Assembly: GCA_016784025.1 (NCBI GenBank)
Contig: JADHVL010000005.1
Coordinates: 104,733 to 168,732 of the forward strand
Reading direction: 5' to 3'
Source: Fidelibacterota bacterium
Lineage (GTDB): Bacteria > Fidelibacterota > UBA8477 > JABMPR01
Length of the DNA stretch: 64,000 nucleotides
In this document: positions 35,712 through 44,782 of the stretch, piece after piece
How positions within the stretch are numbered: position 1 is the first letter of the stretch
How the letters are laid out: every line of letters begins with the position of its first letter
The notes under the pieces: generated by a model
Database searches by the model: none
What the model was told of the DNA's origin: nothing
Seen by the model: only the letters and a program-made list of their open reading frames with translations
Program-made: the position numbers and the translations under genes

Positions 35712-37823
35712 TTATTTTGAAAATTTTGTAGATATTCTATAGGAGCGTCCAGGTTCAGGATAGCCCTTAATGGTTTCATAGGATGTGTCTTCCAGATTAT
35801 CAGCAGAAATGACCAGCGTCAGCTGACCCAGCTTGCCATTCCAGGTATGAGCGACGCTGCCGGTCCAAAGTCCTGTTGCATCGATGATAACATCTTCTGG
35901 ATATCCGTACATACTGATACGATCTGAGATATAATTATACTGCATGTTGATCTCAAACTGCAAAGGGGTCCAGGTAAAACCCAGGGCAGAGGTTTGTTCT
36001 GGGGCATACCTAAGAGGTAGATTTCGTTCATGATCCAGTGTTTGGATGAGACTGTGATGAGCGAAAGCGGAGAATCGATAGCCTGGTAAATCGTATTGCC
36101 ATAGTGCTTTACGGCTCTCCCGAGTGGCAGATTGAACGTTTCCTGGCTGCCAATACGAGAGTACGGGCATCCACTGGATCAGATTGTTGCTGACCTTCTT
36201 CTGCCATTGGAGGTGCAGGGAGCCCATATATCTGAAATCGAAACGGGATTGTAGAGTAGTCACACTGGTTTCTTCTGGTTCCAGGTCAGGATTACCACCT
36301 GGTTCCCAGTAAAGATCATTAAAAGTGGGATATTTGAAAACTTCTCCCTGACTCCACGCCAATTGAGTTAAAGGACCCCAGTTGAGGGGGATCTGAATTT
36401 GAAAATCGTTGAGGATTTCATTATACAATTCAGGGCTAAAGTGGAACTTTAGCGTCGGTGTGACTCTAATATTTTTCAAAATGCGTATTGTGGGAGCTAG
36501 TGAACCATTGTATGAATTGCGCAAATGGTTGGAAGTACTGCTGCTTATGATTTCATCCAGATTGTAGCGTAAATCAGTATTCAATTCCAATCTTTCACCA
36601 AGATCCCGCTCATCTTTCAAATTTATATAGTAGCCTCGCAAATGATGATCACTGCTCACATTTAGATATGGATTAACATAGTTCTCATCTGAGTTCCGTG
36701 CAGAAAAATGGAGGTGACTGCTCCCATTTTGACGAATCCACCCCAGGCTGGAACCCAGGAGCGTCAGTTGATCATTTCGATGGGAGATGGTATCAGGAGA
36801 CCAGAGTAATCCGGCGACACCCCTGGACTGATGTGAGCTCATGGCTGTGAGCTGCCAGTAGAGGTCAGTTCTAATCATTTTACGCAGTGTTAATGCTGCG
36901 AACTTTTGGTCCAGCTGATTGTTCTCACGGAGACTCTGATTTCCATCCCAATTGACAGGGTAATTCCCGCCCTCTTGTCGTTGGCCCACTTGCAGTGAGG
37001 TCCAGAATCCTGAGATCTGATTATTAAGATATATATCATAGGCACGATGACCAAAACTTCCCTGACTAAGGTTCAGGTGCGTTCGCTGATCACCAGTTTC
37101 AAGTTTGACGACACCATCAATTCCACCATCACCAGATTGGGTTATATCGTAGGGGATGTAGCTCATGCTCTCAATGAAGGGGAGAGGCAATTGTGAGAGA
37201 TCAGCCTCGCCATTCTGGGAGGAGCTAATATCAATACCGTTTACCCTGACAATGGTGTGTGAACTTGGGCCGCCATCCATGCTCAGGGTACTGATACCTG
37301 CTGGTCCACCATAACTTTTGATTGAAATACCTGGGATCCGAGCTAACATATTTTTGTGATCCGTCGCCACAGAACCCTGGGTTTTTGTGTGATGACCGAG
37401 AACGGTTACATTCTGATGGGCTATTGATTGCCCTTCAACCTCCACAGACTCCATTCTAAGAATGTCAGGTGCCAGTTGGATGGTTCGCGAGCGGAAGATA
37501 TCCTCCACAAGCAGCATTTTATTTTTATACCCGATGCGCTGAATAAAGACGGAATCATTCTCAGCCAAGGTTGAACTATAGCTGAAGCGACCGTATTCAT
37601 CTGAGAGGAGAAAGACTTCTGACTCTTGAAACATCAGGGATACATATGGAATAATCTGACCATTGAGGTCAAGGGTTTGACCTTGTAAAAATAAATTATT
37701 GGAATTTGATTCTGTAGAAAATCCCAGGGATGGAAGTATGACAATTGCGGACAGGGCATAAAAAAAGCCCCGTCTCAAGTTGGGGCGTATTTTTGAATGT
37801 GTCCTGATTCTCAGGCGCATCAT
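35712..37823 (-). CDS. TonB-dependent receptor, BtuB-like (cobalamin uptake)
   Basis: 703-residue outer-membrane receptor: signal sequence (FFYALSAIVILPSLGFS), a carboxypeptidase-regulatory-like domain (FLQGQTLDLNGQIIPYVS), a plug domain (KNMLARIPGISIKSYGG, then TIVRVNGIDISSSQNG) and a 22-strand barrel ending in GRSYRISTKFSK. The riboswitch in its leader makes corrinoids the most likely cargo. Two adjacent ATGs are possible starts, with AAAAGGGA upstream; the outer one is used. Forms an operon with the BtuG-like gene. TonB/ExbBD and the inner-membrane ABC transporter are not in the window. Confidence 0.9.
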   Translation of the reverse strand: MMRLRIRTHSKIRPNLRRGFFYALSAIVILPSLGFSTESNSNNLFLQGQTLDLNGQIIPYVSLMFQESEVFLLSDEYGRFSYSSTLAENDSVFIQRIGYKNKMLLVEDIFRSRTIQLAPDILRMESVEVEGQSIAHQNVTVLGHHTKTQGSVATDHKNMLARIPGISIKSYGGPAGISTLSMDGGPSSHTIVRVNGIDISSSQNGEADLSQLPLPFIESMSYIPYDITQSGDGGIDGVVKLETGDQRTHLNLSQGSFGHRAYDIYLNNQISGFWTSLQVGQRQEGGNYPVNWDGNQSLRENNQLDQKFAALTLRKMIRTDLYWQLTAMSSHQSRGVAGLLWSPDTISHRNDQLTLLGSSLGWIRQNGSSHLHFSARNSDENYVNPYLNVSSDHHLRGYYINLKDERDLGERLELNTDLRYNLDEIISSSTSNHLRNSYNGSLAPTIRILKNIRVTPTLKFHFSPELYNEILNDFQIQIPLNWGPLTQLAWSQGEVFKYPTFNDLYWEPGGNPDLEPEETSVTTLQSRFDFRYMGSLHLQWQKKVSNNLIQWMPVLSYWQPGNVQSATRESRKALWQYDLPGYRFSAFAHHSLIQTLDHERNLPLRYAPEQTSALGFTWTPLQFEINMQYNYISDRISMYGYPEDVIIDATGLWTGSVAHTWNGKLGQLTLVISADNLEDTSYETIKGYPEPGRSYRISTKFSK

Positions 37824-37861
37824 GCCGGTCCCTTTTCTCGCGAAGGTTCATGGAAATTCTC

Positions 37862-37997
37862 TTAGGCAAGTATCCTGACTTCCAGATCATTCTCCGCTGA
37901 TGCCTTCCCTCTATCCGAAGTGGCCTCTTTCAGCATTGTCCCTGGTTACAGTAGCGCGACTGTGCTCGACTTTCACGAGCTTCCTTGTGCTATGAGA
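37862..37997 (-). ncRNA. cobalamin riboswitch
   Basis: Read on the minus strand the leader of the TonB receptor contains the conserved core of the B12 riboswitch: a stem-loop with GCTCGTGAAAGTCGAGC, the phrase CGCGCTACTGTAACC, and the 3' B12 box GTCAGGATACTTGCC. It lies 40-175 bases upstream of the receptor start. Binding of a cobalamin is expected to fold the leader and shut down the downstream genes, here probably at translation, because no terminator follows it. Boundaries are approximate. Confidence 0.92.
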
Positions 37998-38083
37998 TGT
38001 TTACAAAAATCAGTCTTATGTTATCCGATGGGATAGGGTTTGTCAATTTAATAGTTTGGGATTTTTGAGGGTTTTAAAAATGA

Positions 38084-38176
38084 TGTCTCACTGAGGGCGA
38101 GCGGAGCGAGTGTCTCGAAGTGTGAGCTTACAAATACTATTCAGAAGTGTCATACTTCGACAGGCTCAGCAAGACA
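38084..38176. repeat. extragenic palindromic element
   Basis: A long imperfect inverted repeat between the riboswitch and the RNA methyltransferase gene. The left arm has TGTCTCACTGAG and CTCGAAGTGTGA; the right arm has TCATACTTCGA and CTCAGCAAGACA. The left part also contains GGCGAGCGGAGCGAG. Its wording resembles short interspersed palindromic elements seen in many genomes, and it may be a REP-like or MITE-like sequence. No second copy was found in this window. Confidence 0.5.
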
Positions 38177-38203
38177 CAGCTATTATGATCCTAGAAATTA
38201 AGT

Positions 38204-39346
38204 TTAATACATCACAAATTTAGCGAGACGTCCATCTAAACCACCATTTCTCAACGGTCGTTTCCACTCAGGACGCAGGCCAATATTCTTCAGGTATTTC
38301 CGCTCCCCAAAATAGATATAGGCTTCACTTCCAGCACATTTCTGCTTCAGCCAATCGCCCATTTCCTTATATAGCGAGGATAAATCTTCTCCAGTTTGAA
38401 GGCGAATGCCATAAGGTGGATTCATGACCAACGTGGCTCCCTGGGGAATCGTAATTTCCTTGTAATCTTTGCGATGGGTATAAATTTCAACTCCACGAGG
38501 CAGATGTGAGAGATTCCGTTTAGCCACTCTTAGGGCACTGGGATCAACATCAGATGCCTGAATTGGTATTTCCTGCGGGGCATCAAAGGCACCATCCATC
38601 TCTTTGCGGACATGTGTCCAGAGTCCCTTGTTGAAATCAGGCATTTTCATAAAACCAAATCGCTTCCTGAAATAACCGGAAGGTAGATTCGTGAGAGACA
38701 TGTAGGCTTCAGCAGGGAGTGTTCCGGAACCGCACATGGGGTCGATAAATGTGGTCTTACCTTCCCATTTAGTCATTTGAACTATAGCAGCGGCCAGAGT
38801 TTCCTGCATGGGAGCTTCTACTGTATCCAGACGATAACCCCTGCGATGCAAAGAACCTCCACTGGTATCCAGACTGATGACAGCCCGGTTGTTCTCAATA
38901 TGGAGATTGAACCAGATGTCAGGGTATTTTGGCTCAACACTGGGTCGACGGTTTGTTTTCTCTCGAAATCGATCTACAATGGCGTCCTTCAGCTTGAGGG
39001 ATGCATATTGTGAATGTGTAATCGCGCTGTTACTGACCTGGGAAAAGATGGCAAAGGTCTGATCAGGTGTGAACAGCTCTTCCCATGGAATTTCCATGGC
39101 TGTCTTATACAGATATTTTGTGCTGTGACAATCGAAGGAGATCAGGGGCGCTAAAATTCTGGTAAGCAGTCTGGTACCATAATTAATTCTATAAATGGCT
39201 TCGGCATCTGCTGTGAACTGTAACCCTCTGAAGCGTTGATTGACCTTGGAAGCACCAAGATTTTCTATCTCAGAGGCAGCCATCTCCTCAAGACCATTGG
39301 CAACCTGAGCAAAATAGCTATTCGTCTTTTGATATTGAAAGCTCAT
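38204..39346 (-). CDS. THUMP-domain RNA guanine-N2-methyltransferase (RlmL/RlmK-like N-terminal type)
   Basis: 380-residue SAM-dependent RNA methyltransferase. Residues about 50-160 form the THUMP RNA-binding domain; the Rossmann methyltransferase domain follows, with SAM motif FIDPMCGSGTLPAEA and catalytic MNPPYG. Proteins of this type methylate 23S rRNA guanine N2 (the RlmL half of E. coli RlmKL) or tRNA; the exact site is not visible. Its ATG shares one base with the typA stop (TGATG), so translation is coupled to typA. Confidence 0.88.
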   Translation of the reverse strand: MSFQYQKTNSYFAQVANGLEEMAASEIENLGASKVNQRFRGLQFTADAEAIYRINYGTRLLTRILAPLISFDCHSTKYLYKTAMEIPWEELFTPDQTFAIFSQVSNSAITHSQYASLKLKDAIVDRFREKTNRRPSVEPKYPDIWFNLHIENNRAVISLDTSGGSLHRRGYRLDTVEAPMQETLAAAIVQMTKWEGKTTFIDPMCGSGTLPAEAYMSLTNLPSGYFRKRFGFMKMPDFNKGLWTHVRKEMDGAFDAPQEIPIQASDVDPSALRVAKRNLSHLPRGVEIYTHRKDYKEITIPQGATLVMNPPYGIRLQTGEDLSSLYKEMGDWLKQKCAGSEAYIYFGERKYLKNIGLRPEWKRPLRNGGLDGRLAKFVMY

Positions 39347-41178
39347 CAGTCGTCAGTCCGCTTTTCTTTCCTGGCCTGGGAAAGACGTTTGTTTGGATCC
39401 AGCTCCATTTTACGGAGGCGGATATTTTCAGGTGTGATTTCAACCAGTTCATTTTCCGAGATAAACTCAATTGCCTGGTCTAAGGTCAATAGATGCGGTT
39501 TCCTGAGGGTCACTGTCGCATCCGCATTGGCACTTCGCATATTAGTTAATTTCTTCTCACGGGTGATATTTACATCCAGATCTCCAGGACGATTTCGCTC
39601 CCCGATGACCATTCCTGCATATACCTGAGTGCCCACTTCAGTTTGAAGCTCTCCGCGATCTTCCATACTCAAGCTGGCGTAGGCTGTGACTTTTCCAGTA
39701 CGATCTGAAACCAGTGCACCAGTATTGCGCTGGGGAATGGGACCAAACCATGGCTCATAGCCTTCCATGATCGTATTCATAACGCCGGCACCTTTGGTAT
39801 CAGTCATAAAAGTTGTTCTAAATCCAATGAGTCCACGTGATGGGATACGGAATTCAAGATTAACACGCCCACTCCCATGATTGATGATATTCACCATGCG
39901 ACCCTTTCGAACCGATAATTTTTCCGACATGACGCCCACAAATTCTTCAGGGATATCCAGATACAGCATTTCGACTGGTTCTGAGACCTTTCCGTCTATT
40001 TCTTTGGTAATGACACGAGGTTTGGATACCATAAACTCATAACCTTCACGACGCATGGTCTCAATGAGAACAGCCATCTGGAGTTCACCACGACCCCTTA
40101 CTTCAAAGGCATCAGCGCGATTTTTGAGTTGTTCTATTTGCAATGCAACGTTGAATTTCATTTCCTTTTCCAGGCGTGCAAGGATATGCCGAGAGGTCAA
40201 GTATTTACCATCCTGGCCGGCAAAGGGACTGGTATTCACGTAAAAAATCATAGAAACTGTAGGCTCATCCACATGGATACGTGGCAGCAACTCTGGATTT
40301 TCAATTGAAGTTATGGTATCACCAATGGTAATGGTATCGATTCCTGCAAAGGCGATAATATCACCTGCTTCAACTTGTTCAACCTGCTGACGACGAAGTC
40401 CCTCAAACGTATACAGGGCTGAAAACTTCACATTGGGAGTCTGCTTGTGTTCACCTGCCAGGAGATAGTTGGTTCCCATCTTGAGGACCCCGTTCTTCAG
40501 GCGACCGATAGCGATCTGACCGACATATGCATCATAATCCAGGTTGGCAATGAGAAATTGTGGGACATGATCATCAATAGCTTCAGGACCCTGGATATAG
40601 TCAATAATAGTATCAAATAGGGGACGGAGATCAGTTGAGCCGTCCTCGAGTTCAGTATGTGCCACACCGTCCTTAGCGATAGTGTATAAAATCGGGAAGT
40701 CGATTTGTTCTTCCGTAGCATCCAGGTCAATAAATAGATCAAAGACTTCATCTATAACTTCGGCAATTCGGGAATCAGGTCTATCAATTTTGTTAATGAC
40801 CAGAATGATGCGTAGATTCTTTTCCAGGGCTTTTTTGACCACGAATCGGGTCTGGGGTAGGGGACCTTCGCTGGCATCAACCAGCAACATGGCACCATCA
40901 ACAAGGTTTAAGCCCCGTTCAACTTCGCCTCCAAAATCGGCGTGTCCTGGTGTGTCAATGATATTAATTTTCACACCTTTGTACTCAATAGCAGTGTTCT
41001 TTGCGCTAATGGTAATACCGCGTTCACGCTCCAGATCCATATTATCCATGACTCTATCAGTAAGCGCCTGATTTTCACGGAAAATGCCACTTTGTCTGAG
41101 CATACCATCAACCAGGGTTGTTTTTCCATGATCAACGTGGGCGATGATGGCGATATTTCTAAAATTTTCTTTGCGCAT
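39346..41178 (-). CDS. typA: ribosome-associated translational GTPase TypA/BipA
   Basis: 610-residue GTPase related to EF-G, involved in ribosome assembly and stress adaptation. G1 is [10 protein letters not shown]2 region RERGITI, G3 [12 protein letters not shown] and G4 NKIDRPDSR; the C-terminal part ([21 protein letters not shown]) is specific to TypA/BipA. Ribosome binding site GAGAGGA before the ATG. It heads a two-gene unit with the THUMP methyltransferase, which fits a shared rRNA/ribosome function. Confidence 0.97.
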   Translation of the reverse strand: MRKENFRNIAIIAHVDHGKTTLVDGMLRQSGIFRENQALTDRVMDNMDLERERGITISAKNTAIEYKGVKINIIDTPGHADFGGEVERGLNLVDGAMLLVDASEGPLPQTRFVVKKALEKNLRIILVINKIDRPDSRIAEVIDEVFDLFIDLDATEEQIDFPILYTIAKDGVAHTELEDGSTDLRPLFDTIIDYIQGPEAIDDHVPQFLIANLDYDAYVGQIAIGRLKNGVLKMGTNYLLAGEHKQTPNVKFSALYTFEGLRRQQVEQVEAGDIIAFAGIDTITIGDTITSIENPELLPRIHVDEPTVSMIFYVNTSPFAGQDGKYLTSRHILARLEKEMKFNVALQIEQLKNRADAFEVRGRGELQMAVLIETMRREGYEFMVSKPRVITKEIDGKVSEPVEMLYLDIPEEFVGVMSEKLSVRKGRMVNIINHGSGRVNLEFRIPSRGLIGFRTTFMTDTKGAGVMNTIMEGYEPWFGPIPQRNTGALVSDRTGKVTAYASLSMEDRGELQTEVGTQVYAGMVIGERNRPGDLDVNITREKKLTNMRSANADATVTLRKPHLLTLDQAIEFISENELVEITPENIRLRKMELDPNKRLSQARKEKRTDD

Positions 41179-41403
41179 TTACATCCTCTCAACGTGGATT
41201 TCCCCATCGGAAACACCACAAAATTAAATAGTTACTAAAAGCGCGTGCAGGATGCGTTCTAAAGGAGCTGATTCCAATGAAAAAATGAGCTCTCCAAGTC
41301 TTTAAATCGAATTAAAGCAAGCCGTTGGATTGTTTGGAATGATTGATTAGTTTAACGCCGAATAAAAAAATATGACGGTATCGATATAATTGGGAGGCTC
41401 ACA

Positions 41404-41994
41404 ATGGCTGAAATGTATCTTGAAATGATAGAACTCTTTTTTATTGTCGGTGGTTTGTTGGCAATTGGGACAGGTGGGATTTTATTTTTTAAACCGGAAC
41501 TGATTGAACGCTGGTCTCATTTAGGTAATAAATGGTATTCGGGTTCAGAATGGACCAAACCTCTGGATGTTGTACATGAGACAGATTCATTCTATTTCAA
41601 AAATCATCTTCCTGTAGGCGTGACCATGATGATTGTATCATTGATAGGATTATTCTTAATCGCAAATCGGATGCCTAATACTGAGGAAGTTCTTGCTGCA
41701 ACGAGCAGTGCTGATGAAGGAATGAGTTTAGGAATCCTCCTGGAAGCTCTAAAATGGTTTCTCATCTTCGCCATTGTGTTAGGATTCCCAGTGTGGGGCT
41801 TTTTAGCTTTTGCCCCGGACAAATTGAAAAGTATCAATAAAAAACTCAATACATGGGTTTCTGCTGGTCTCATACTGCTTCCTCTGGAAAAGATGAATCA
41901 TGGCTTTGATAATTTCGTGCTCCATTACCACAGGTTTTTTGGGGCCATCTTTGTGCTTGGAGCAGCTTTTATTCTTTTCAAATTCCTGGGGTGA
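41404..41994 (+). CDS. membrane protein with internal duplication (196 aa)
   Basis: Unrecognised inner-membrane protein with four likely spans. The two halves resemble one another: FKPELIERWSHLGNKWYS...ETDSFYFKNHLPVGVTMMIVSLIGLFLI and FAPDKLKSINKKLNTWVS...HGFDNFVLHYHRFFGAIFVLGAAFILF share span-linker-W-S-acidic-His-G-span spacing. This suggests an ancient duplication. Good ribosome binding site (GGGAGG). It is separated from rnhA by 49 bases on the same strand. No function can be proposed. Confidence 0.7.
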   Translation: MAEMYLEMIELFFIVGGLLAIGTGGILFFKPELIERWSHLGNKWYSGSEWTKPLDVVHETDSFYFKNHLPVGVTMMIVSLIGLFLIANRMPNTEEVLAATSSADEGMSLGILLEALKWFLIFAIVLGFPVWGFLAFAPDKLKSINKKLNTWVSAGLILLPLEKMNHGFDNFVLHYHRFFGAIFVLGAAFILFKFLG

Positions 41995-42043
41995 ACAAGA
42001 ACACCGAAATCAACTTTTCAAGGCTTCATCTCTTTAGTCAGGT

Positions 42044-42766
42044 ATGAGTAAAAAAGTATATGCCGTATTTCAGGGGCACCAGCCTGGAATTTTTGACTCC
42101 TGGGATAAAGCTGCTCTCCAGGTAAAAGGATTTAAGGGAGCAAAATATAAAAGTTTCTCTCAGAGGAATGAAGCTATTGAATGGCTTCGAGAATGTGTCC
42201 TAGCATCTAAAGAACCTGTGGCGCAACAAATCATAAATCTTATCAAGACTCAAACTGTGAGTGGCTCAGCTGGATCAAAATCAACCATGCCAGATTCCAA
42301 TGGGGAAATAATTATTCATACGGATGGTGGCGCATCTCCCAATCCAGGGGTGGGGGGCTACGGGGTAGTCCTGCAGAAGGGCAGCAAACGCAAAGAGTTA
42401 TCAGCTGGTTATCAACTGACCACCAACAACCGAATGGAGATGATGGCCGTAATTGTCGCATTGCAGGCACTGAACGAATCTTCCAAAGTTGTCCTGCATA
42501 CGGATTCAAAATACGTGGTGGATTCCATATCCAAACGCTGGGTCTATGGCTGGAAAAAACGAGGTTGGAAGAAGTCAGATGGAAAGCGTCCTGAAAATGT
42601 TGATCTCTGGGAAGAGCTCATCGTTTTGCTCAGGGCTCATCAGGTTGAATTTCGCTGGGTTAAAGGTCATGCTGGTAATACCGAGAATGAGCGCTGTGAT
42701 GCCCTGGTGGCTGAGGCCAGGAAGAATAAAAACCTATTGACGGACACCGGGTATAAATCGAGCTGA
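42044..42766 (+). CDS. rnhA: ribonuclease HI with N-terminal viroplasmin-like domain
   Basis: 240 residues. The first about 45 (KVYAVFQGHQPGIFDSWDKAALQVKGFKGAKYKSF) are the viroplasmin/hybrid-binding domain that holds RNA-DNA duplexes, as in eukaryotic RNase H1. The catalytic domain follows from about residue 88: DGGASPNPG, NNRMEMMAVI, LHTDSKYV and NERCDALV supply the four acidic metal ligands, and WVKGHAGN is the conserved His loop. It degrades RNA in RNA-DNA hybrids in replication and R-loop removal. Confidence 0.95.
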   Translation: MSKKVYAVFQGHQPGIFDSWDKAALQVKGFKGAKYKSFSQRNEAIEWLRECVLASKEPVAQQIINLIKTQTVSGSAGSKSTMPDSNGEIIIHTDGGASPNPGVGGYGVVLQKGSKRKELSAGYQLTTNNRMEMMAVIVALQALNESSKVVLHTDSKYVVDSISKRWVYGWKKRGWKKSDGKRPENVDLWEELIVLLRAHQVEFRWVKGHAGNTENERCDALVAEARKNKNLLTDTGYKSS

Positions 42767-42804
42767 TACCTTAAAACCTTAATTGGGGAAGGAGGGTTGT
42801 ATCC

Positions 42805-43035
42805 ATGAAGTATTATCAATTATTCTGCATGTGTCTCATTACTGGAATGGTTCTGTTCAATTGTAGCAGCCGCGAAAATCTCACGCCAATCCATGACGAA
42901 CCTCTCAGACTCCCTGGCTTGCCTGCTCCTTCTGATACTGCTGCTATTTCAGAACCCGATGGGTTGATTGGAGTTGAACCCGAGCAAACTTCTGGGACTT
43001 TCCAGCTCCTGGATAGTACTCAGGTCGATAAATAA
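42805..43035 (+). CDS. small lipoprotein (76 aa)
   Basis: Signal peptide with lipobox VLFNC (Cys at residue 20), followed by about 55 residues rich in Pro, Glu and Asp with no recognisable domain and probably disordered. GGAAGGAGGG precedes the ATG, 38 bases after rnhA. Function unknown. The compact size and Pro-rich tail suggest a structural or accessory envelope peptide. Confidence 0.6.
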   Translation: MKYYQLFCMCLITGMVLFNCSSRENLTPIHDEPLRLPGLPAPSDTAAISEPDGLIGVEPEQTSGTFQLLDSTQVDK

Positions 43036-43092
43036 TAAGCCTAGACAAGTGCAAACCACCTGCCTGGACTTATGCAAATAAAAAAATGAAAT

Positions 43093-43130
43093 AAAAAAAG
43101 CCGGTGCTCCTAAGAGACCGGCTTTTTTTT
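43093..43130. terminator. bidirectional intrinsic terminator
   Basis: AAAAAAAGCCGGT...ACCGGCTTTTTTTT with a loop that itself can pair (CTC/GAG). It ends both the rnhA-lipoprotein unit (+) and the cold-shock gene (-). Confidence 0.93.
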
Positions 43131-43152
43131 ATAAATTCTTTAATTTAAAGAA

Positions 43153-43365
43153 TTATACAGCAGTAACGTTCTCTGCCTGTGGACCTTTTTCGCCCTGTGT
43201 AACATTCAAAGTAACGTTTTGTCCCTCTTTCAATGATACGTGTCCTGAACCGTTGATTGCGCGATAATGCACAAATACGTCTGGACCATCTTCCTGCTGG
43301 ATAAAACCGTAGCCTTTTGAATCGTTAAACCATTTGACTACGCCGTTGACTAGTTGATCAGTCAT
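43153..43365 (-). CDS. cold-shock protein (CspA family)
   Basis: 70-residue single cold-shock domain that binds single-stranded RNA/DNA. RNP1 KGYGFIQ and RNP2 DVFVHY are intact; [16 protein letters not shown] is the family opening. AAGAGG lies six bases before the ATG. The 284-base region up to the divergent LD-carboxypeptidase gene holds its leader; cold-shock genes often have long structured 5' leaders, but no specific structure is assigned here. RNA chaperone role inferred from family. Confidence 0.95.
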   Translation of the reverse strand: MTDQLVNGVVKWFNDSKGYGFIQQEDGPDVFVHYRAINGSGHVSLKEGQNVTLNVTQGEKGPQAENVTAV

Positions 43366-43649
43366 TTGTACCTCTTTCTTAAACTTACTGCCTTCAAGCA
43401 GCTTTTTTTTAGCCAGGCTTTTTTACATACATCTGCAAAAAGCATTTCCGTCCCAGTGGACATTTCTGGCCGTCGCAGGGAATATGAACAACAAAATTTG
43501 AAAGTAAACAACAATTTATAACATACATTTCATCTATTTTCTACCTGATTTGTGTTTCCATTTGGATGCCAAGCCCACTTTTATAAGTTGGATTCAATTC
43601 TATTTCTATAGAAACACATGTGCTCTAGTAGAAAACCGGGAGAAATACC

Positions 43650-44696
43650 ATGAATGTTAATCGCCGTGAAATATTACAATTATTAGCGTTAAGTGGACTT
43701 GGTCTTTCCACTATTCGACCGAAGATTGCATTCGCGGAAAATGAGCTTGATGTGATTATACCTCCTCGACTTAAACCAGGGGATGTCATAGGTTTGGTCA
43801 GTCCTGCAGGGATTACCCGCAGCAAGGATAAATTAAATATTATTGAAGAAACATTGGCTGCACTTGATCTGAAGCTGCATGTGGATGAGCATGCCATGGA
43901 TCGGTGGGGTTATCTCGCAGGCAAAGATGAAGTTCGCGCCGAAGCTATTAATAAAATGTACAAAGATCCTGAAGTGGATGCTATTCTCACCTTTATCGGA
44001 GGATGGGGCTGTGCAAGGTTGTTGCCATATCTTGATTACGGTATGATCCAGAAGCATCCAAAAATTATTATGGGCTTTAGTGATGTGACTGCACTCTTGC
44101 TGGCAATCTATGCCAAAACGGGTATGGTGACCTTTCATGGTCCATCAGGTCGATCAGGCTGGAACACCTTTACTGTTGATTATGTAAAACGTCTTTTATT
44201 TGATGGTGAAGTAATCACCTATAAGAACCCTGATGATAGAGGTGACAACTTGACTCAGGTCGAGGATCGTATTCAAACCATTACGCCTGGAAAAACTCAA
44301 GGGCGACTGGTTGGTGGAAACCTTACTGTGCTAACTGCCCTTATAGGTTCTGAATACCTACCGGATTGGAAGGGTCATATTTTGTTTGTTGAGGATATAG
44401 GTGAAGGTATTTATCGGATTGATAGAATGATGACCCAGCTCAAACTGGCAGGAGTGCTTGATCAATTAGCAGGATTCGTTTTTGGAAGATGCACTGACTG
44501 TGATGCTGACAGTGGCTATAGTTCATTCACACTACAAGAAGTGCTGGAGGATCACATCAAGCCTCTTGGCATACCGGCTTTCAGAGGCTCAATGATTGGT
44601 CACATAAAAAACAAATTCACCATCCCCTTGGGTATAGAAGCTGAGATTGATGCCGATAGAGGGACTATTCAGTTGTTGGAATCTGCAGTCGGATAA
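43650..44696 (+). CDS. LD-carboxypeptidase (S66 family), exported
   Basis: 348 residues. N-terminal export signal with an RR pair (NRREILQLLALSGLGLSTIRPKIAFA), possibly Tat. The S66 catalytic triad is visible: Ser in GFSDVTALL, Glu in LFVEDIGE, His in IGHIKNKFTIPLG. The family trims the terminal D-Ala from murein tetrapeptides during peptidoglycan recycling or cleaves related LD bonds. Export would place it in the periplasm, unlike the cytoplasmic E. coli LdcA. GGGAG precedes the ATG. Confidence 0.9.
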   Translation: MNVNRREILQLLALSGLGLSTIRPKIAFAENELDVIIPPRLKPGDVIGLVSPAGITRSKDKLNIIEETLAALDLKLHVDEHAMDRWGYLAGKDEVRAEAINKMYKDPEVDAILTFIGGWGCARLLPYLDYGMIQKHPKIIMGFSDVTALLLAIYAKTGMVTFHGPSGRSGWNTFTVDYVKRLLFDGEVITYKNPDDRGDNLTQVEDRIQTITPGKTQGRLVGGNLTVLTALIGSEYLPDWKGHILFVEDIGEGIYRIDRMMTQLKLAGVLDQLAGFVFGRCTDCDADSGYSSFTLQEVLEDHIKPLGIPAFRGSMIGHIKNKFTIPLGIEAEIDADRGTIQLLESAVG

Positions 44697-44782
44697 CTAA
44701 AAAACTTTTCAATGAATTCCAGGTGCAACTCTCAAATGTAATCTCGAAGGGGTAAGTTCATTGACTTACTAAGGAACGACCT

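Noticed and set aside
40682-41071. 129-aa plus-strand ORF within typA
   Set aside because: Antisense shadow of the GTPase domain.
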